Origin: Candidatus Helarchaeota archaeon
GTDB lineage: Archaea > Asgardarchaeota > Lokiarchaeia > Helarchaeales > HEL-GB-A
DNA length: 6,795 nucleotides
Reading direction: 5' to 3'
NCBI GenBank assembly: GCA_016840125.1
Contig: JAEOSY010000477.1
Span: 1-6,795 of the forward strand
The number at the start of each line of letters is the position of its first letter. Positions within the stretch are counted from its first letter, which is position 1. Made by a program: the position numbers and the translations under genes. The notes beneath the pieces are model-generated. The model was given only the letters and a program-made list of their open reading frames with translations, made no database searches and was not told the DNA's origin. Of the stretch, positions 1 to 6,621 are shown piece by piece.

Positions 1-306
1 CCCTTCACTTACGCGAATATCGCTGACTACTACACAGAGAAATTCAACAAAAGAGTCACAATATACAGAGTCTGGCAATGGTTCAAGGATTACGAGATAA
101 AAGCAAGAGAGACCAAATTTTCTCTTCAAATATCACCACCACCCAAAGAAGAGTTAATAGCTCTCTACGAAGGTACACACCCAGACTGTCACAGCAAACC
201 CTTCACTTACGCGAATATCGCTGACTACTACACAGAGAAATTCAACAAAAGAGTCACAATATACAGAGTCTGGCAATGGTTCAAGGATTACGAGATAAAA
301 GCAAGA
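1..306 (+). repeat. 108-bp perfect direct repeat, 198 bp apart
   Basis: Bases 1-108 and 199-306 are identical, including synonymous positions, and first differ at 109 versus 307. The other units share protein sequence but differ at many codon third positions. This points to recent duplication or gene conversion of the upstream units, and is also a place where short-read assembly could collapse or mis-count copies. Confidence 0.95.
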
Positions 307-918
307 AAGGCGGAAGATTATCTTGATTTTCCACCACCTCCCAGAGAAGAATTAATCGCCCTCTATGAGGGAATAGATCCCGATTACTACGAACAACCGT
401 TCAGTTTACGAAGACTTGCTAAATATTACACTAAAAAATTCAAACGAAAAGTCACTAGACGCAGGGTCAGACAATGGTTCAAAGACTATAATATCAAACT
501 TAAGGACTTGGCACATTTCTTTCAGATCACACCACCATCTAAAGAGGAGTTAATTGCCCTTTACGAAGGTACTCACTTAGATTGCAATGGTCAGCCGCTT
601 ACTCTTGATAGTATTGCAGACTATTACTCAGAGATTTTAAATCGATCCGTTAGTGCAGCAACAGTTGCGAATTGGTTTAAAGACTATGAAATCAAGACAA
701 GAGAACCAGATTTTTATCATAAGATTCCAATCCCCTCTAAAGAGGAACTAATCGCCCTTTACGAAGGTACACATCCAGACTGCCAGAATAGACCCTTCAC
801 TCTAAACGACATTGCAAGATATTACGCGGAGAAATACAATCACTCTATTAGTCGAGGTACAGTCGGTTCTTGGTTCAGGGATTATGGGATTATAACTAGG
901 AATCCTACTTTTTATACC
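1..918 (+). repeat. Array of five 66-codon (198-bp) HTH-encoding units
   Basis: The period is exactly 66 codons: the reference proline codon falls at 1, 199, 397, 595 and 793, with no insertions or deletions. Units run about 1-135 (3' part only), 136-333, 334-531, 532-729 and 730-918. Across the full units EELIALYEG, P22, A29, YY31-32, V45, WF48-49, D51, Y52 and I54 (unit numbering) do not change. Positions 26-27, 38-39, 42-43 and 46-47 vary most. The array probably continues upstream of the window. Confidence 0.92.
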
Positions 919-1452
919 GATTGGAAACCCTGGGAAGATCTTGTATATGAAATCGCGGAGATTCTTCTATCTGGTGAGATATGGAGGAGTGGTCATAATA
1001 AAAACAGAATTCCAACTCCAAATTTCCCTGATAGTCTATATGCTGAACCAGAGATTGTAGTATTTTATATTAATGGCATCAGAAAAAAGCTTATAGATGC
1101 AAAAAGGTCTGATAGTTCAGTAATACCCAAAAATATAGATGTCTATCCACAACTCACCTACCTAAAACTTGTTGAGTTTTGGATTTTATTCGGTGATTCA
1201 CGTGTCGAAATCTTTCTTTTCAACGGAAAAATCGAACACAAATCTATATATGAATTCAATGAAAATAACCTCGATCCAAAAAATTATGACAAAATTCTTG
1301 TTTACATCAATTCTGACGATCTTATCGAAATGCTCCAACAAGAATACGCTGAAGAGAACGAAGAAATTATTATAGATCTAATCGGAAAGATTCAACGCTT
1401 ACAATATGGAATACCAGACAATCAAACCTCACTAAGGGATTTCTTTAACTAA
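1..1452 (+). CDS. Tandem helix-turn-helix repeat protein with C-terminal PD-(D/E)xK nuclease-like domain (5' partial)
   Basis: The frame is open from base 1, so the start lies outside the window; 483 residues are visible. Residues 1-306 are five copies (first cut) of a 66-residue unit: helix 1 KEELIALYEG, a short loop with DC and P, helix 2 around IADYY, then a predicted recognition helix ending WFKDY-I-K-R. This resembles the HTH found at the N-terminus of many phage and archaeal endonucleases ('WLKKYGIKTR' type). Residues about 308-483 form a second domain: a helix with E312 (WEDLVYEIAEIL), then P350-E351, a beta-hairpin, D366-A367-K368, and a helix with Q384-x-x-Y387. This is the pattern of PD-(D/E)xK nucleases. 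The inferred role is sequence-specific DNA binding and cleavage, perhaps defence, selfish DNA or repair; no methyltransferase is adjacent. The TTG at 508 lies inside the third-to-fourth unit junction and is not the real start. The fold assignment of the C-terminal domain rests on motifs only. Confidence 0.85.
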   Translation, partial: PFTYANIADYYTEKFNKRVTIYRVWQWFKDYEIKARETKFSLQISPPPKEELIALYEGTHPDCHSKPFTYANIADYYTEKFNKRVTIYRVWQWFKDYEIKARKAEDYLDFPPPPREELIALYEGIDPDYYEQPFSLRRLAKYYTKKFKRKVTRRRVRQWFKDYNIKLKDLAHFFQITPPSKEELIALYEGTHLDCNGQPLTLDSIADYYSEILNRSVSAATVANWFKDYEIKTREPDFYHKIPIPSKEELIALYEGTHPDCQNRPFTLNDIARYYAEKYNHSISRGTVGSWFRDYGIITRNPTFYTDWKPWEDLVYEIAEILLSGEIWRSGHNKNRIPTPNFPDSLYAEPEIVVFYINGIRKKLIDAKRSDSSVIPKNIDVYPQLTYLKLVEFWILFGDSRVEIFLFNGKIEHKSIYEFNENNLDPKNYDKILVYINSDDLIEMLQQEYAEENEEIIIDLIGKIQRLQYGIPDNQTSLRDFFN

Positions 1453-1464
1453 AACCAATCACAA

Positions 1465-1483
1465 CTTTTCCTTTTTTCTTCTC
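1465..1483 (+). terminator. T-rich archaeal-type terminator after the HTH-nuclease gene
   Basis: A pyrimidine-rich run with T4, T6 and shorter T blocks starts 12 bases after the TAA stop. No GC-rich hairpin precedes it. T-tracts of this kind end transcription in archaea. Confidence 0.5.
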
Positions 1484-1954
1484 TATGCACTCAGAATCTA
1501 TTAGTGATCATCTATTACTGATGTTTTATAAATTAAACCACTCTTTATTCAACGGAGAGAAATAGCTTATTTCCATTTTACTTTACCTTTCCTTTCCCCT
1601 GTCGTTATAACTATTCTCAACTACCTCTTTAATAGTTTGTAGAGTTAAGCTTCTTGTTCAGGTGGATATATAAGGTTCGGATTCAGATGATTCTATCATT
1701 AAATAACGAAAAAGTAAGTCAAAGATTATTTTTGAGGAGACCTATACCCATTAAATTCTTTCAAACTCGCAGAACAGAATCTTGAGAAGCAAAGAAGGTC
1801 AGATATATCTTCCAGAATGTATAGTCTCCAACTTTCACAGGCTATATAACATAGCAATAACAGTTTATTAATTTGTGTTTTACGAATCATGTTGACAATT
1901 TCAGCTAGATACTAAAAGAGATTAGAAGGATCTTAAATCCCATAAAAGACAATT

Positions 1955-2068
1955 TTAAGGCAAATAAAAATGACACAATTTAATAGTAATGGATAATATA
2001 TTTTTCTCCTCACAGAGCAAGCATTCACCTTTCCAGAAGCAAAATTTTGGGCATTCACTTGTAATCAT
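1955..2068 (-). CDS. Possible small Cys-rich protein (37 aa)
   Basis: Reading from an ATG at 2068 gives 37 residues ending in TAA at 1955-1957. The first half carries CPKFC, FWKGE and CLLC, that is C6, C10, C16 and C19, a spacing (CX3C-X5-CX2C) that could bind a metal such as zinc; C32 is extra. A TATA-like box lies about 30 bases upstream of the ATG, which would suit a nearly leaderless archaeal transcript. No Shine-Dalgarno sequence is visible. The second half (ILSITIKLCHFYLP) is hydrophobic and unremarkable. It may be a real microprotein, the start of a decayed longer gene, or chance; I do not recognise a family. Confidence 0.22.
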   Translation of the reverse strand: MITSECPKFCFWKGECLLCEEKNILSITIKLCHFYLP

Positions 2069-2097
2069 TCACTATCATTCTACGAAGAAGCTAATTG

Positions 2098-2105
2098 TAA
2101 ATAAA
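2098..2105 (-). promoter_or_regulatory. TATA-like box for the small Cys-rich ORF
   Basis: On the minus strand the bases read TTTATTTA, about 30 bases before the ATG at 2068. In an AT-rich spacer such boxes occur often by chance, so this only supports the ORF weakly. Confidence 0.2.
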
Positions 2106-2230
2106 CTCTTTGTTTGTTTTGGTTTAATGCCTTTATTTTGGCTAAATAATGAATAGAGTTCAATTTAAGTATATTAAAGGTAAATTTCGATTTAAATTAT
2201 AGAATTAATGGATCTAATAGCTACAAAAGA

Positions 2231-2265
2231 AGTATCTTCATTAAAAAAAGGAAAAAAAAGATACT
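2231..2265 (-). terminator. Hairpin with T-tract after the thrombospondin-3 repeat gene
   Basis: AGTATCTT (2231-2238) pairs with AAGATACT (2258-2265), an 8-bp perfect stem. The loop, read on the minus strand, is T-rich (T8, CC, T7 including stem edges). It sits 29 bases past the TAG stop at 2294-2296. The T-tract alone would serve as an archaeal terminator; the hairpin may also protect the 3' end. Confidence 0.5.
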
Positions 2266-2293
2266 ATGAGATGTGTTCTAGGCAGACAGTCTC

Positions 2294-4657
2294 CTAATAG
2301 ACAACACCATCAACCCAAAAATTTCCTTGTTGGGTAAATACTATCTGATCATTCCCATTAATGAAAATATATACGTTTACTTGCCAAAAAATCACACCAC
2401 CATAAAATCCACGATAGATCGTTGTGCCATAACCTTCATGAGTCTGAAAGGGAGGGGAATAGGAAGACGAATCGCTATAAATATAACTGCCACTCGGGGT
2501 AAATCGCCATTTAATTTCAATTTTCTTGATACCCAATTCATGATAAGCCTCTACGTCAATATTTCCATATCCATCGCCAACATTCGATGTATAAACATAA
2601 AACCGATTGTTAAAACTAGTAGGATTGGGGTCAGATCCATCCGGAAGATAGTCATCATCGGTGTCATTATCAATAGGATCAGTACCATATGTGTGAACTT
2701 CGTCCCCATCAGTGAGACCATCATTATCGCTATCGGTATCAAGAGGATCGGTATCATATGTGATTTCGTCCCCATCGATTAAGCCATCATTATCGGTGTC
2801 CGAGTTTTCAGGATCGGTTCCATATGTGATTTCATCTCCATCATTTAGCTCATCGTTATCCGTGTCCGGATCATTAGGATCGAGACCGGGATAAGTACTA
2901 TGATAGGTTACAACTTCCTCATAATCTGTTAGGCCATCGCCGTCAGAATCAGGATCATTGGGGTTGGTATAATACATCCATTCGTCCCCATCCCAAAGAC
3001 CATCGCCGTCAGAATCAGGATCATTGGGATCACTACCAAACGAATATTCGTCCCCATCGATCAAGAAATCATCATCACTATCTTGGTCAGTCGGGTCAGA
3101 ACCAAATGTATGAACTTCGAAACCATCTGTAAGACCATCATAATCATAATCTTCAAAATGAGGATCAGTGCCCCATGCGAGTTCGTCTCCATCATTTAGA
3201 TCATCGCCATCCGTATCCGCATTGAGGGGATTACTTCCCCAACTTAGTTCGAAACCATCCTCAAGCCCATCACCATCAGTATCAGGGTTGGTGGGATTCG
3301 TCCCTTCGTACATGACTTCCTCGTAATCCGTTAGTAAGTCATCATCCGTGTCTTCATCAAGAGGATCGGTAGAATACGTATGAACCTCGTCCCCATCACC
3401 GAGCCCATCACCATCGCTATCCCATAGGTGAATATTAGTACCATAAATAATCTCATCCCCATCTTTGAGCCCATCATCATCGATATCATCATCGGTAGGA
3501 TCTGGATCATCCCCATCGATCAAGCCATCCTCATCGCTATCGGGATCGGTAGGATCTGTATTCGCTAGGAATTCATCTAAATTATCGAGCCCATCATTAT
3601 CAAGATCACCATATGCATCATTTGGATCGGTGGCGTTCAGCCCATATGTTAGTTCCCAGCCATCGGGCATCTCATCATTATCGGAATCACTGTTTCGTGG
3701 ATTCATTAGGGGACTATATTGATACTCCTCTAAATTGGTAAGCCCATCGTTATCTGGATCGAGGGAAGCATCAGCGTCACTTATGGGATTTAGGCTGTAT
3801 TGTACCTCCCAGCCATCGGGCATTCCATCACCATCCGAGTCAGTAGCATTCGGATATGAACCAAATTGATATTCTTCTAAATTCGTAAGACCATCAAGAT
3901 CAGGATCTTCACCTGCATCACCAGGGTTATTGGGATCAAATCCGTAGTCGAGTTCCCAAAAATCCGCCATATCATCGGCATCAAAATCCCCAAGAATTAC
4001 ATGATAGGTGTGACGCGTTGGAGGTAAAGGATCAGTATAATATTGACCATTTTCCTCTTGTACTACCTCAACCCAGCCAACTTCTATACTTAGCTCTAGA
4101 TCAATGATATTGCGTACGTTATGATGGAATCTAATGGGAACTGTGACACTAATTTGATTCAAGTCCATAGTTCCCACGCCAAGCTTATCGAGAACATCTA
4201 GGCAGATATAATTATTCTCTGCTCCTGGTACACCACTAACACCACCAGTACGACCGGTACCGACATTTACAGCCCCAAAAACACCGGTCGCTACACGATA
4301 ACCCCAACCTAGTGTACTTGCCGGCCATCCTCCCAGTACACCAAAAAGAAACCAGAAAGTATTTGTTGTAACCCCTATAGTAAGACTTTTATAGGATTCA
4401 AGTTGGTTAATGGAGTAAGCTAAAGCATTGATATCAAATTGTTCGTCTTCCGGAGTTGCCAGCAGCATAGGGCTAAGGGTGGTCCAATCTTGGCCTTGAA
4501 GGCCTATAGGAATGGCAGTTACGTTGATATAACTGATACAATATTTCCACGTGGAGCCCATTGGTCCTCCAAAAACAGTTCCAGATTTTATGCTAGCAGA
4601 GAGACGTAAGTCTAGTAAACTATCTTCTTCATCTTGATCAAGCACATTTTCAAGCAC
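2294..4657 (-). CDS. Large acidic protein with about 20 thrombospondin type 3-like calcium-binding repeats
   Basis: As opened from a GTG at 4657 the product is 787 residues. Residues 1-223 are uncharged and beta-rich with many Gly and aromatic residues, family not recognised. Residues 224-681 are about 20 units of the type DxDxDGLxDGDExxxGTDPxxPDS, matching thrombospondin type 3 calcium-binding repeats. Residues 683-787 form an aromatic, beta-rich end domain ([10 protein letters not shown] near its start), possibly Ig-like. Such proteins are normally secreted and act as rigid, calcium-stabilised stalks or adhesins. Oddly, no signal peptide, no membrane anchor and no ribosome binding site accompany this start. 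The GTG is simply the first start codon after an in-frame TAA at 4745-4747; the coding-like frame continues upstream of it. The body of the gene is intact, but the 5' end may be broken or mis-sequenced. Confidence 0.85.
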   Translation of the reverse strand: MLENVLDQDEEDSLLDLRLSASIKSGTVFGGPMGSTWKYCISYINVTAIPIGLQGQDWTTLSPMLLATPEDEQFDINALAYSINQLESYKSLTIGVTTNTFWFLFGVLGGWPASTLGWGYRVATGVFGAVNVGTGRTGGVSGVPGAENNYICLDVLDKLGVGTMDLNQISVTVPIRFHHNVRNIIDLELSIEVGWVEVVQEENGQYYTDPLPPTRHTYHVILGDFDADDMADFWELDYGFDPNNPGDAGEDPDLDGLTNLEEYQFGSYPNATDSDGDGMPDGWEVQYSLNPISDADASLDPDNDGLTNLEEYQYSPLMNPRNSDSDNDEMPDGWELTYGLNATDPNDAYGDLDNDGLDNLDEFLANTDPTDPDSDEDGLIDGDDPDPTDDDIDDDGLKDGDEIIYGTNIHLWDSDGDGLGDGDEVHTYSTDPLDEDTDDDLLTDYEEVMYEGTNPTNPDTDGDGLEDGFELSWGSNPLNADTDGDDLNDGDELAWGTDPHFEDYDYDGLTDGFEVHTFGSDPTDQDSDDDFLIDGDEYSFGSDPNDPDSDGDGLWDGDEWMYYTNPNDPDSDGDGLTDYEEVVTYHSTYPGLDPNDPDTDNDELNDGDEITYGTDPENSDTDNDGLIDGDEITYDTDPLDTDSDNDGLTDGDEVHTYGTDPIDNDTDDDYLPDGSDPNPTSFNNRFYVYTSNVGDGYGNIDVEAYHELGIKKIEIKWRFTPSGSYIYSDSSSYSPPFQTHEGYGTTIYRGFYGGVIFWQVNVYIFINGNDQIVFTQQGNFWVDGVVY
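2615..3988 (-). repeat. Thrombospondin-3-like repeat array (about 20 units)
   Basis: Residues 224-681 repeat every 21-28 residues with Asp at alternating positions (DGDG, DNDG, DDDG), a following L-x-D-G-x-E and then T/N-D/N-P. In DNA the plus strand shows recurrent 'ccatcatcatc' and 'tcatcgccatc'-like runs. Several units differ at the central Gly (DDDLL, DNDEM, DDDFL), and one short unit ([16 protein letters not shown]) lacks the spacer, as is common in this family. Confidence 0.9.
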
Positions 4658-4911
4658 TTGTAGGTTAGAATGAAATTGGCGTTCAAAGAGAAGATCCGAA
4701 GAGCTACCAATTAGCTCAAATGTTCGCTTATAAACTCCTAAATTTTATTTTTGGTCTTTGGTGTAACTCCTTCGGGCGAACGTATAATTGGATGTACGCT
4801 CTCGGTTGGCTGTCTTTTGATGTGAGCATCTTATTGGTTCGAATGGGTACTGTTCACTCCGGTCTTCATCCAGGATATTATAAATATTGTTAAGTATGCC
4901 CATTTTTTCAT
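4658..4911 (-). pseudogene. Disrupted 5' end of the thrombospondin-3 repeat gene
   Basis: The frame of the downstream gene stays open from 4657 back to a TAA at 4745-4747, covering coding-like residues such as [15 protein letters not shown]. Before that TAA the same frame runs back to an ATG at 4903 (MGILNNIYNILDEDRSEQ). An overlapping frame from an ATG at 4911 reads MKKWAYLTIFIISWM, which looks like a signal peptide; it stops at 4831-4833 and then reads [26 protein letters not shown] before another stop. No single frame joins a good start to the body. Either one nonsense change or a pair of frameshifts separates the gene from its start, by real decay or sequencing error. Which frame is ancestral cannot be decided here. 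Confidence 0.45.
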
Positions 4912-4916
4912 TCCTT
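4912..4916 (-). promoter_or_regulatory. Possible ribosome binding site for the ATG at 4903
   Basis: AAGGA lies 8 bases before the ATG at 4901-4903 and directly abuts the other ATG at 4911, so its spacing favours the 4903 start. That start is in the same frame as the repeat protein, apart from the single TAA at 4745-4747. Confidence 0.35.
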
Positions 4917-5034
4917 ACATCTCTTCTTCTTATTTACCTAACTATGCGTTTTGAACTAGATAATTACTTCTCAGTCGGTTGTCTGAAAGTGAAAATGAAT
5001 CGCTTTGTTTTTACTTCTACTACCTCATTTTAAT

Positions 5035-5350
5035 TTACTTTAAAAAGAAGGGGGCGCAATCTCGAATCCATACACCTGTTTTAACACTACCCGGACAATA
5101 AGCACAATCTTTCGAACAAAATGTAAGTAAGTCTGGTAAATAGAACTAGATAAAACTACATCCACCATTGATTCACAATAAGTCCTACCAATATTATTGC
5201 ACCAATAGCGAGCAAACGATATGAAAGATTGAGAAATAGAAATTTATTGGCATATTTCTTATCGACCTTGCAAATCAATCGCCCTTAAAGATCGCATTCA
5301 GCACAGTTAGAGTGCTCATCCGCAATACAGGTTCCAGGAGGATTTAGCAT
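5035..5350 (-). pseudogene. Decayed Cys-rich membrane protein gene
   Basis: From an ATG at 5350 the frame reads MLNPPGTCIADEHSNCAECD, a TAA at 5285-5287, then GRLICKVDKKYANKF and a hydrophobic segment LLAIGAIILVGLIV that would span the membrane, ending at a TAG at 5156-5158. In another frame, from about 5145, it continues FYLPDLLTFCSKDCAYCPG and KTGVWIRDCAPFF up to a TAA at 5035-5037. Cysteines C8, C16, C19 and C27, and later C-x3-C-x2-C plus one more, look like metal- or iron-sulfur-binding ligands at the membrane surface. From memory, similar N-termini (PPGTCIADEH...C) occur in archaeal membrane proteins of unknown function; this is unverified. Two stops and a frameshift make it a pseudogene unless the sequence is wrong. 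Confidence 0.55.
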
Positions 5351-5353
5351 AGT

Positions 5354-5381
5354 TTATCACATAAAATTTTTTCAGTGATAA
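5354..5381 (-). terminator. Hairpin/T-tract after the metallo-beta-lactamase gene
   Basis: TTATCAC (5354-5360) and GTGATAA (5375-5381) form a 7-bp stem with a 14-base AT loop, 15 bases beyond the TAG stop. On the minus strand a T5 run at 5383-5387 precedes it. It separates this gene from the decayed gene downstream. Confidence 0.35.
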
Positions 5382-5395
5382 TAAAAAGCTTCTGT

Positions 5396-6355
5396 CTAAC
5401 ACTTCGCTGAATAGTGAATAGGCACACCAGCTGAAGCTAGTACCAGATTTAAAGCTTCAAGATACTCTAGATGTCCCTTTATCTCTGAAAGACCCAAAAT
5501 AATACCGAATCCGGTTAATTCACCAAATAATTTCTGACTCAATTCAAGCATAGTATGCTCTTTTTGCTTTAACCAACTAAGAAGAATATTTTTACGTGTT
5601 TCATGATGCTCTAGAATTTTTTGAATCACTGACTTGGGTTGAGTAATGGGGTCACCATGCCCTGGATAAACAATCTTTGGATTTAGACGTTCGATTTTTT
5701 GAAGAGAACTTCTGTAAGCTAGGAGACTTTTGTAGTTAGGAATGGGTTTAATTATTTGAATCAGGGGATTGGGAGTAAAACTAGAAAGAATATGATCACC
5801 ACTAAAGAGAGCTTTATTCTTATCATCCCAAAGAGATATACATCCCGGAGTATGCCCGGGTGTTTCAATAACTTTAAGATTAAAGGTATCAAATGTGAAA
5901 ACAAACCCCTCAGTTACGATCTTGGCATTAGGGACGTTTATATTTCGTTTTGAGTAAAAATTTTTCAAACTAGCTTCAAGCGTGGAGATAAAGTCCGGTG
6001 ACAATCCCGCAGATATTAAAAATTGCTTTAAAATGGTTAAACTTTCGTCTAGCTCTTCTATAGTAAGTTTTTGAATTGTTGGAAGATCAGCAGGATGGAT
6101 GTAAACGTCAGCTGATGATGAAAAATGTTCTATGAGCCCCATATGATCATGATGACCGTGGCTTAATATACAACGTTTGATATCCTCAAATTCATGTTTT
6201 TCCTTTCTTAACTCGGCCCTTAATTTCTTTAAACCTAATGATCCGATCCCAGTATCAATTAATGTGGGAAAACAATTATCACGAATAAAATACACGTTTA
6301 CATCCCCAACTGGATATGGTGTGGGGAGAACAAATCGGATAGGAATATTTTCCAG
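5396..6355 (-). CDS. Metallo-beta-lactamase-fold hydrolase, LACTB2-like
   Basis: The metal-binding motifs are all present (numbering from the GTG at 6295): H46-G-H48-H49-D50-H51, H148 in ETPGHTPG, D167 in FSGDH and H213 in YPGHGDP. These bind two zinc ions in this fold. Residues about 221-285 form a C-terminal winged-helix-like region (HHETRKNILLSWLKQ, then EIKGHLEYLEALNLV) as in LACTB2 and related MBL proteins. Human LACTB2 is an endoribonuclease; others are thioester or glyoxalase II-like hydrolases, so the substrate here is unknown. The protein is probably cytoplasmic. The typical first strand (LENIPIRFVLPTPYPVGDVN) lies upstream of the GTG at 6295, but no ATG, GTG or TTG precedes it before the TGA at 6374-6376. 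A CTG at 6355, 9 bases after GGAGG, is the best start; GTG 6295 would delete the conserved strand. Confidence 0.88.
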   Translation of the reverse strand: MENIPIRFVLPTPYPVGDVNVYFIRDNCFPTLIDTGIGSLGLKKLRAELRKEKHEFEDIKRCILSHGHHDHMGLIEHFSSSADVYIHPADLPTIQKLTIEELDESLTILKQFLISAGLSPDFISTLEASLKNFYSKRNINVPNAKIVTEGFVFTFDTFNLKVIETPGHTPGCISLWDDKNKALFSGDHILSSFTPNPLIQIIKPIPNYKSLLAYRSSLQKIERLNPKIVYPGHGDPITQPKSVIQKILEHHETRKNILLSWLKQKEHTMLELSQKLFGELTGFGIILGLSEIKGHLEYLEALNLVLASAGVPIHYSAKC

Positions 6356-6364
6356 CGTATAAAT

Positions 6365-6369
6365 CCTCC
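6365..6369 (-). promoter_or_regulatory. Ribosome binding site deciding the MBL gene start
   Basis: GGAGG on the minus strand lies 9 bases before CTG 6355 and far (69 bases) before GTG 6295. It supports initiation at the unusual CTG codon. Confidence 0.5.
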
Positions 6370-6378
6370 AAATTCAAC

Positions 6379-6401
6379 ATATCTGTATAAAAAACAGATA
6401 T
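6379..6401 (-). promoter_or_regulatory. Inverted repeat overlapping the MBL promoter
   Basis: ATATCTGT (6379-6386) and ACAGATAT (6394-6401) are perfect inverted arms around a 7-base AT spacer. On the minus strand the centre reads TTTTTTATA, a TATA-like box about 35 bases before CTG 6355, placing a start site near the GGAGG. An operator for a dimeric repressor or activator covering the TATA box is plausible. Confidence 0.4.
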
Positions 6402-6621
6402 AGCAGTAACAGAGCGAGCAAATTGCTTTTGATTTTCAATTTGTAAGTTTAGCTAAGTTAAGAATTACAACCAAGCACTCATTTATGAATATTTAACCAA
6501 GAAATAACAAAGCACGTGTAGATAATAACTTCTCAATTTAAAGTCTTTGCAAAATCATAAAATAGGGATGTATAGGACTCAGAGAGTTCTTTCAAATAAT
6601 AATGAAAGAAAAAAGAAATCC
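6402..6621. other. Spacer between the MBL gene and the membrane-anchored gene
   Basis: About 220 AT-rich bases with no coding-like frame. It holds the terminator-like element at 6587-6618 at one end and the MBL promoter region at the other. Confidence 0.5.
6587..6618 (-). terminator. T-tract and hairpin after the membrane-anchored gene
   Basis: Just past the stop at 6622-6624 the minus strand reads T3-C-T6-C-T3 (6618-6605). It overlaps an 8-bp perfect inverted repeat, TTCTTTCA (6587-6594) with TGAAAGAA (6603-6610), and an 8-base loop. Confidence 0.45.

Larger units (their letters stand above)
1453..2293. other. Convergent spacer, mostly without recognisable genes
   Basis: An 841-base AT-rich gap between two convergent genes. 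I see no tRNA or rRNA. Apart from the two terminator-like tracts and the small Cys-rich frame at 1955-2068, the only hint of coding is on the minus strand from about 1735 to 1583: a frame reading FDLLFRYLMIESSE, a TGA at 1658-1660, then 24 codons including LTLQTIKEVVENSYND up to a TAA at 1583-1585. That could be a heavily decayed gene but is too weak to call. The motif GCATTCAC or its core CATTCAC recurs at about 2020-2071 with no clear meaning. Confidence 0.5.

Noticed and set aside
1..918. CRISPR-like or intergenic satellite repeat
   Set aside because: The 198-bp period is in frame throughout, with conserved protein rather than conserved DNA in most units, so it is a coding repeat.
1169..1375. 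A 68-codon frame inside the nuclease domain
   Set aside because: It is out of frame with the nuclease domain gene and has no recognisable features.
508..1452. A shorter gene starting at TTG 508
   Set aside because: The same frame is open to base 1 and encodes three further units of the same 66-residue repeat, so 508 is internal.
1674..1684. GGTTCGGATTC resembling a tRNA T-arm
   Set aside because: No matching acceptor, D or anticodon stems could be formed around it on either strand.
2327..2782. Plus-strand frames opposite the thrombospondin-3 repeats (also 2712-2894 and 3465-3722)
   Set aside because: They are antisense shadows of the repetitive Asp-rich codons, giving Ser/Ile-rich low-complexity products with no domains.
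2615..3988. Dockerin or EF-hand protein of a cellulosome
   Set aside because: The units follow the thrombospondin-3 DxDxDGLxDGDE...TDP pattern in a long run, without the paired 22-residue dockerin layout.
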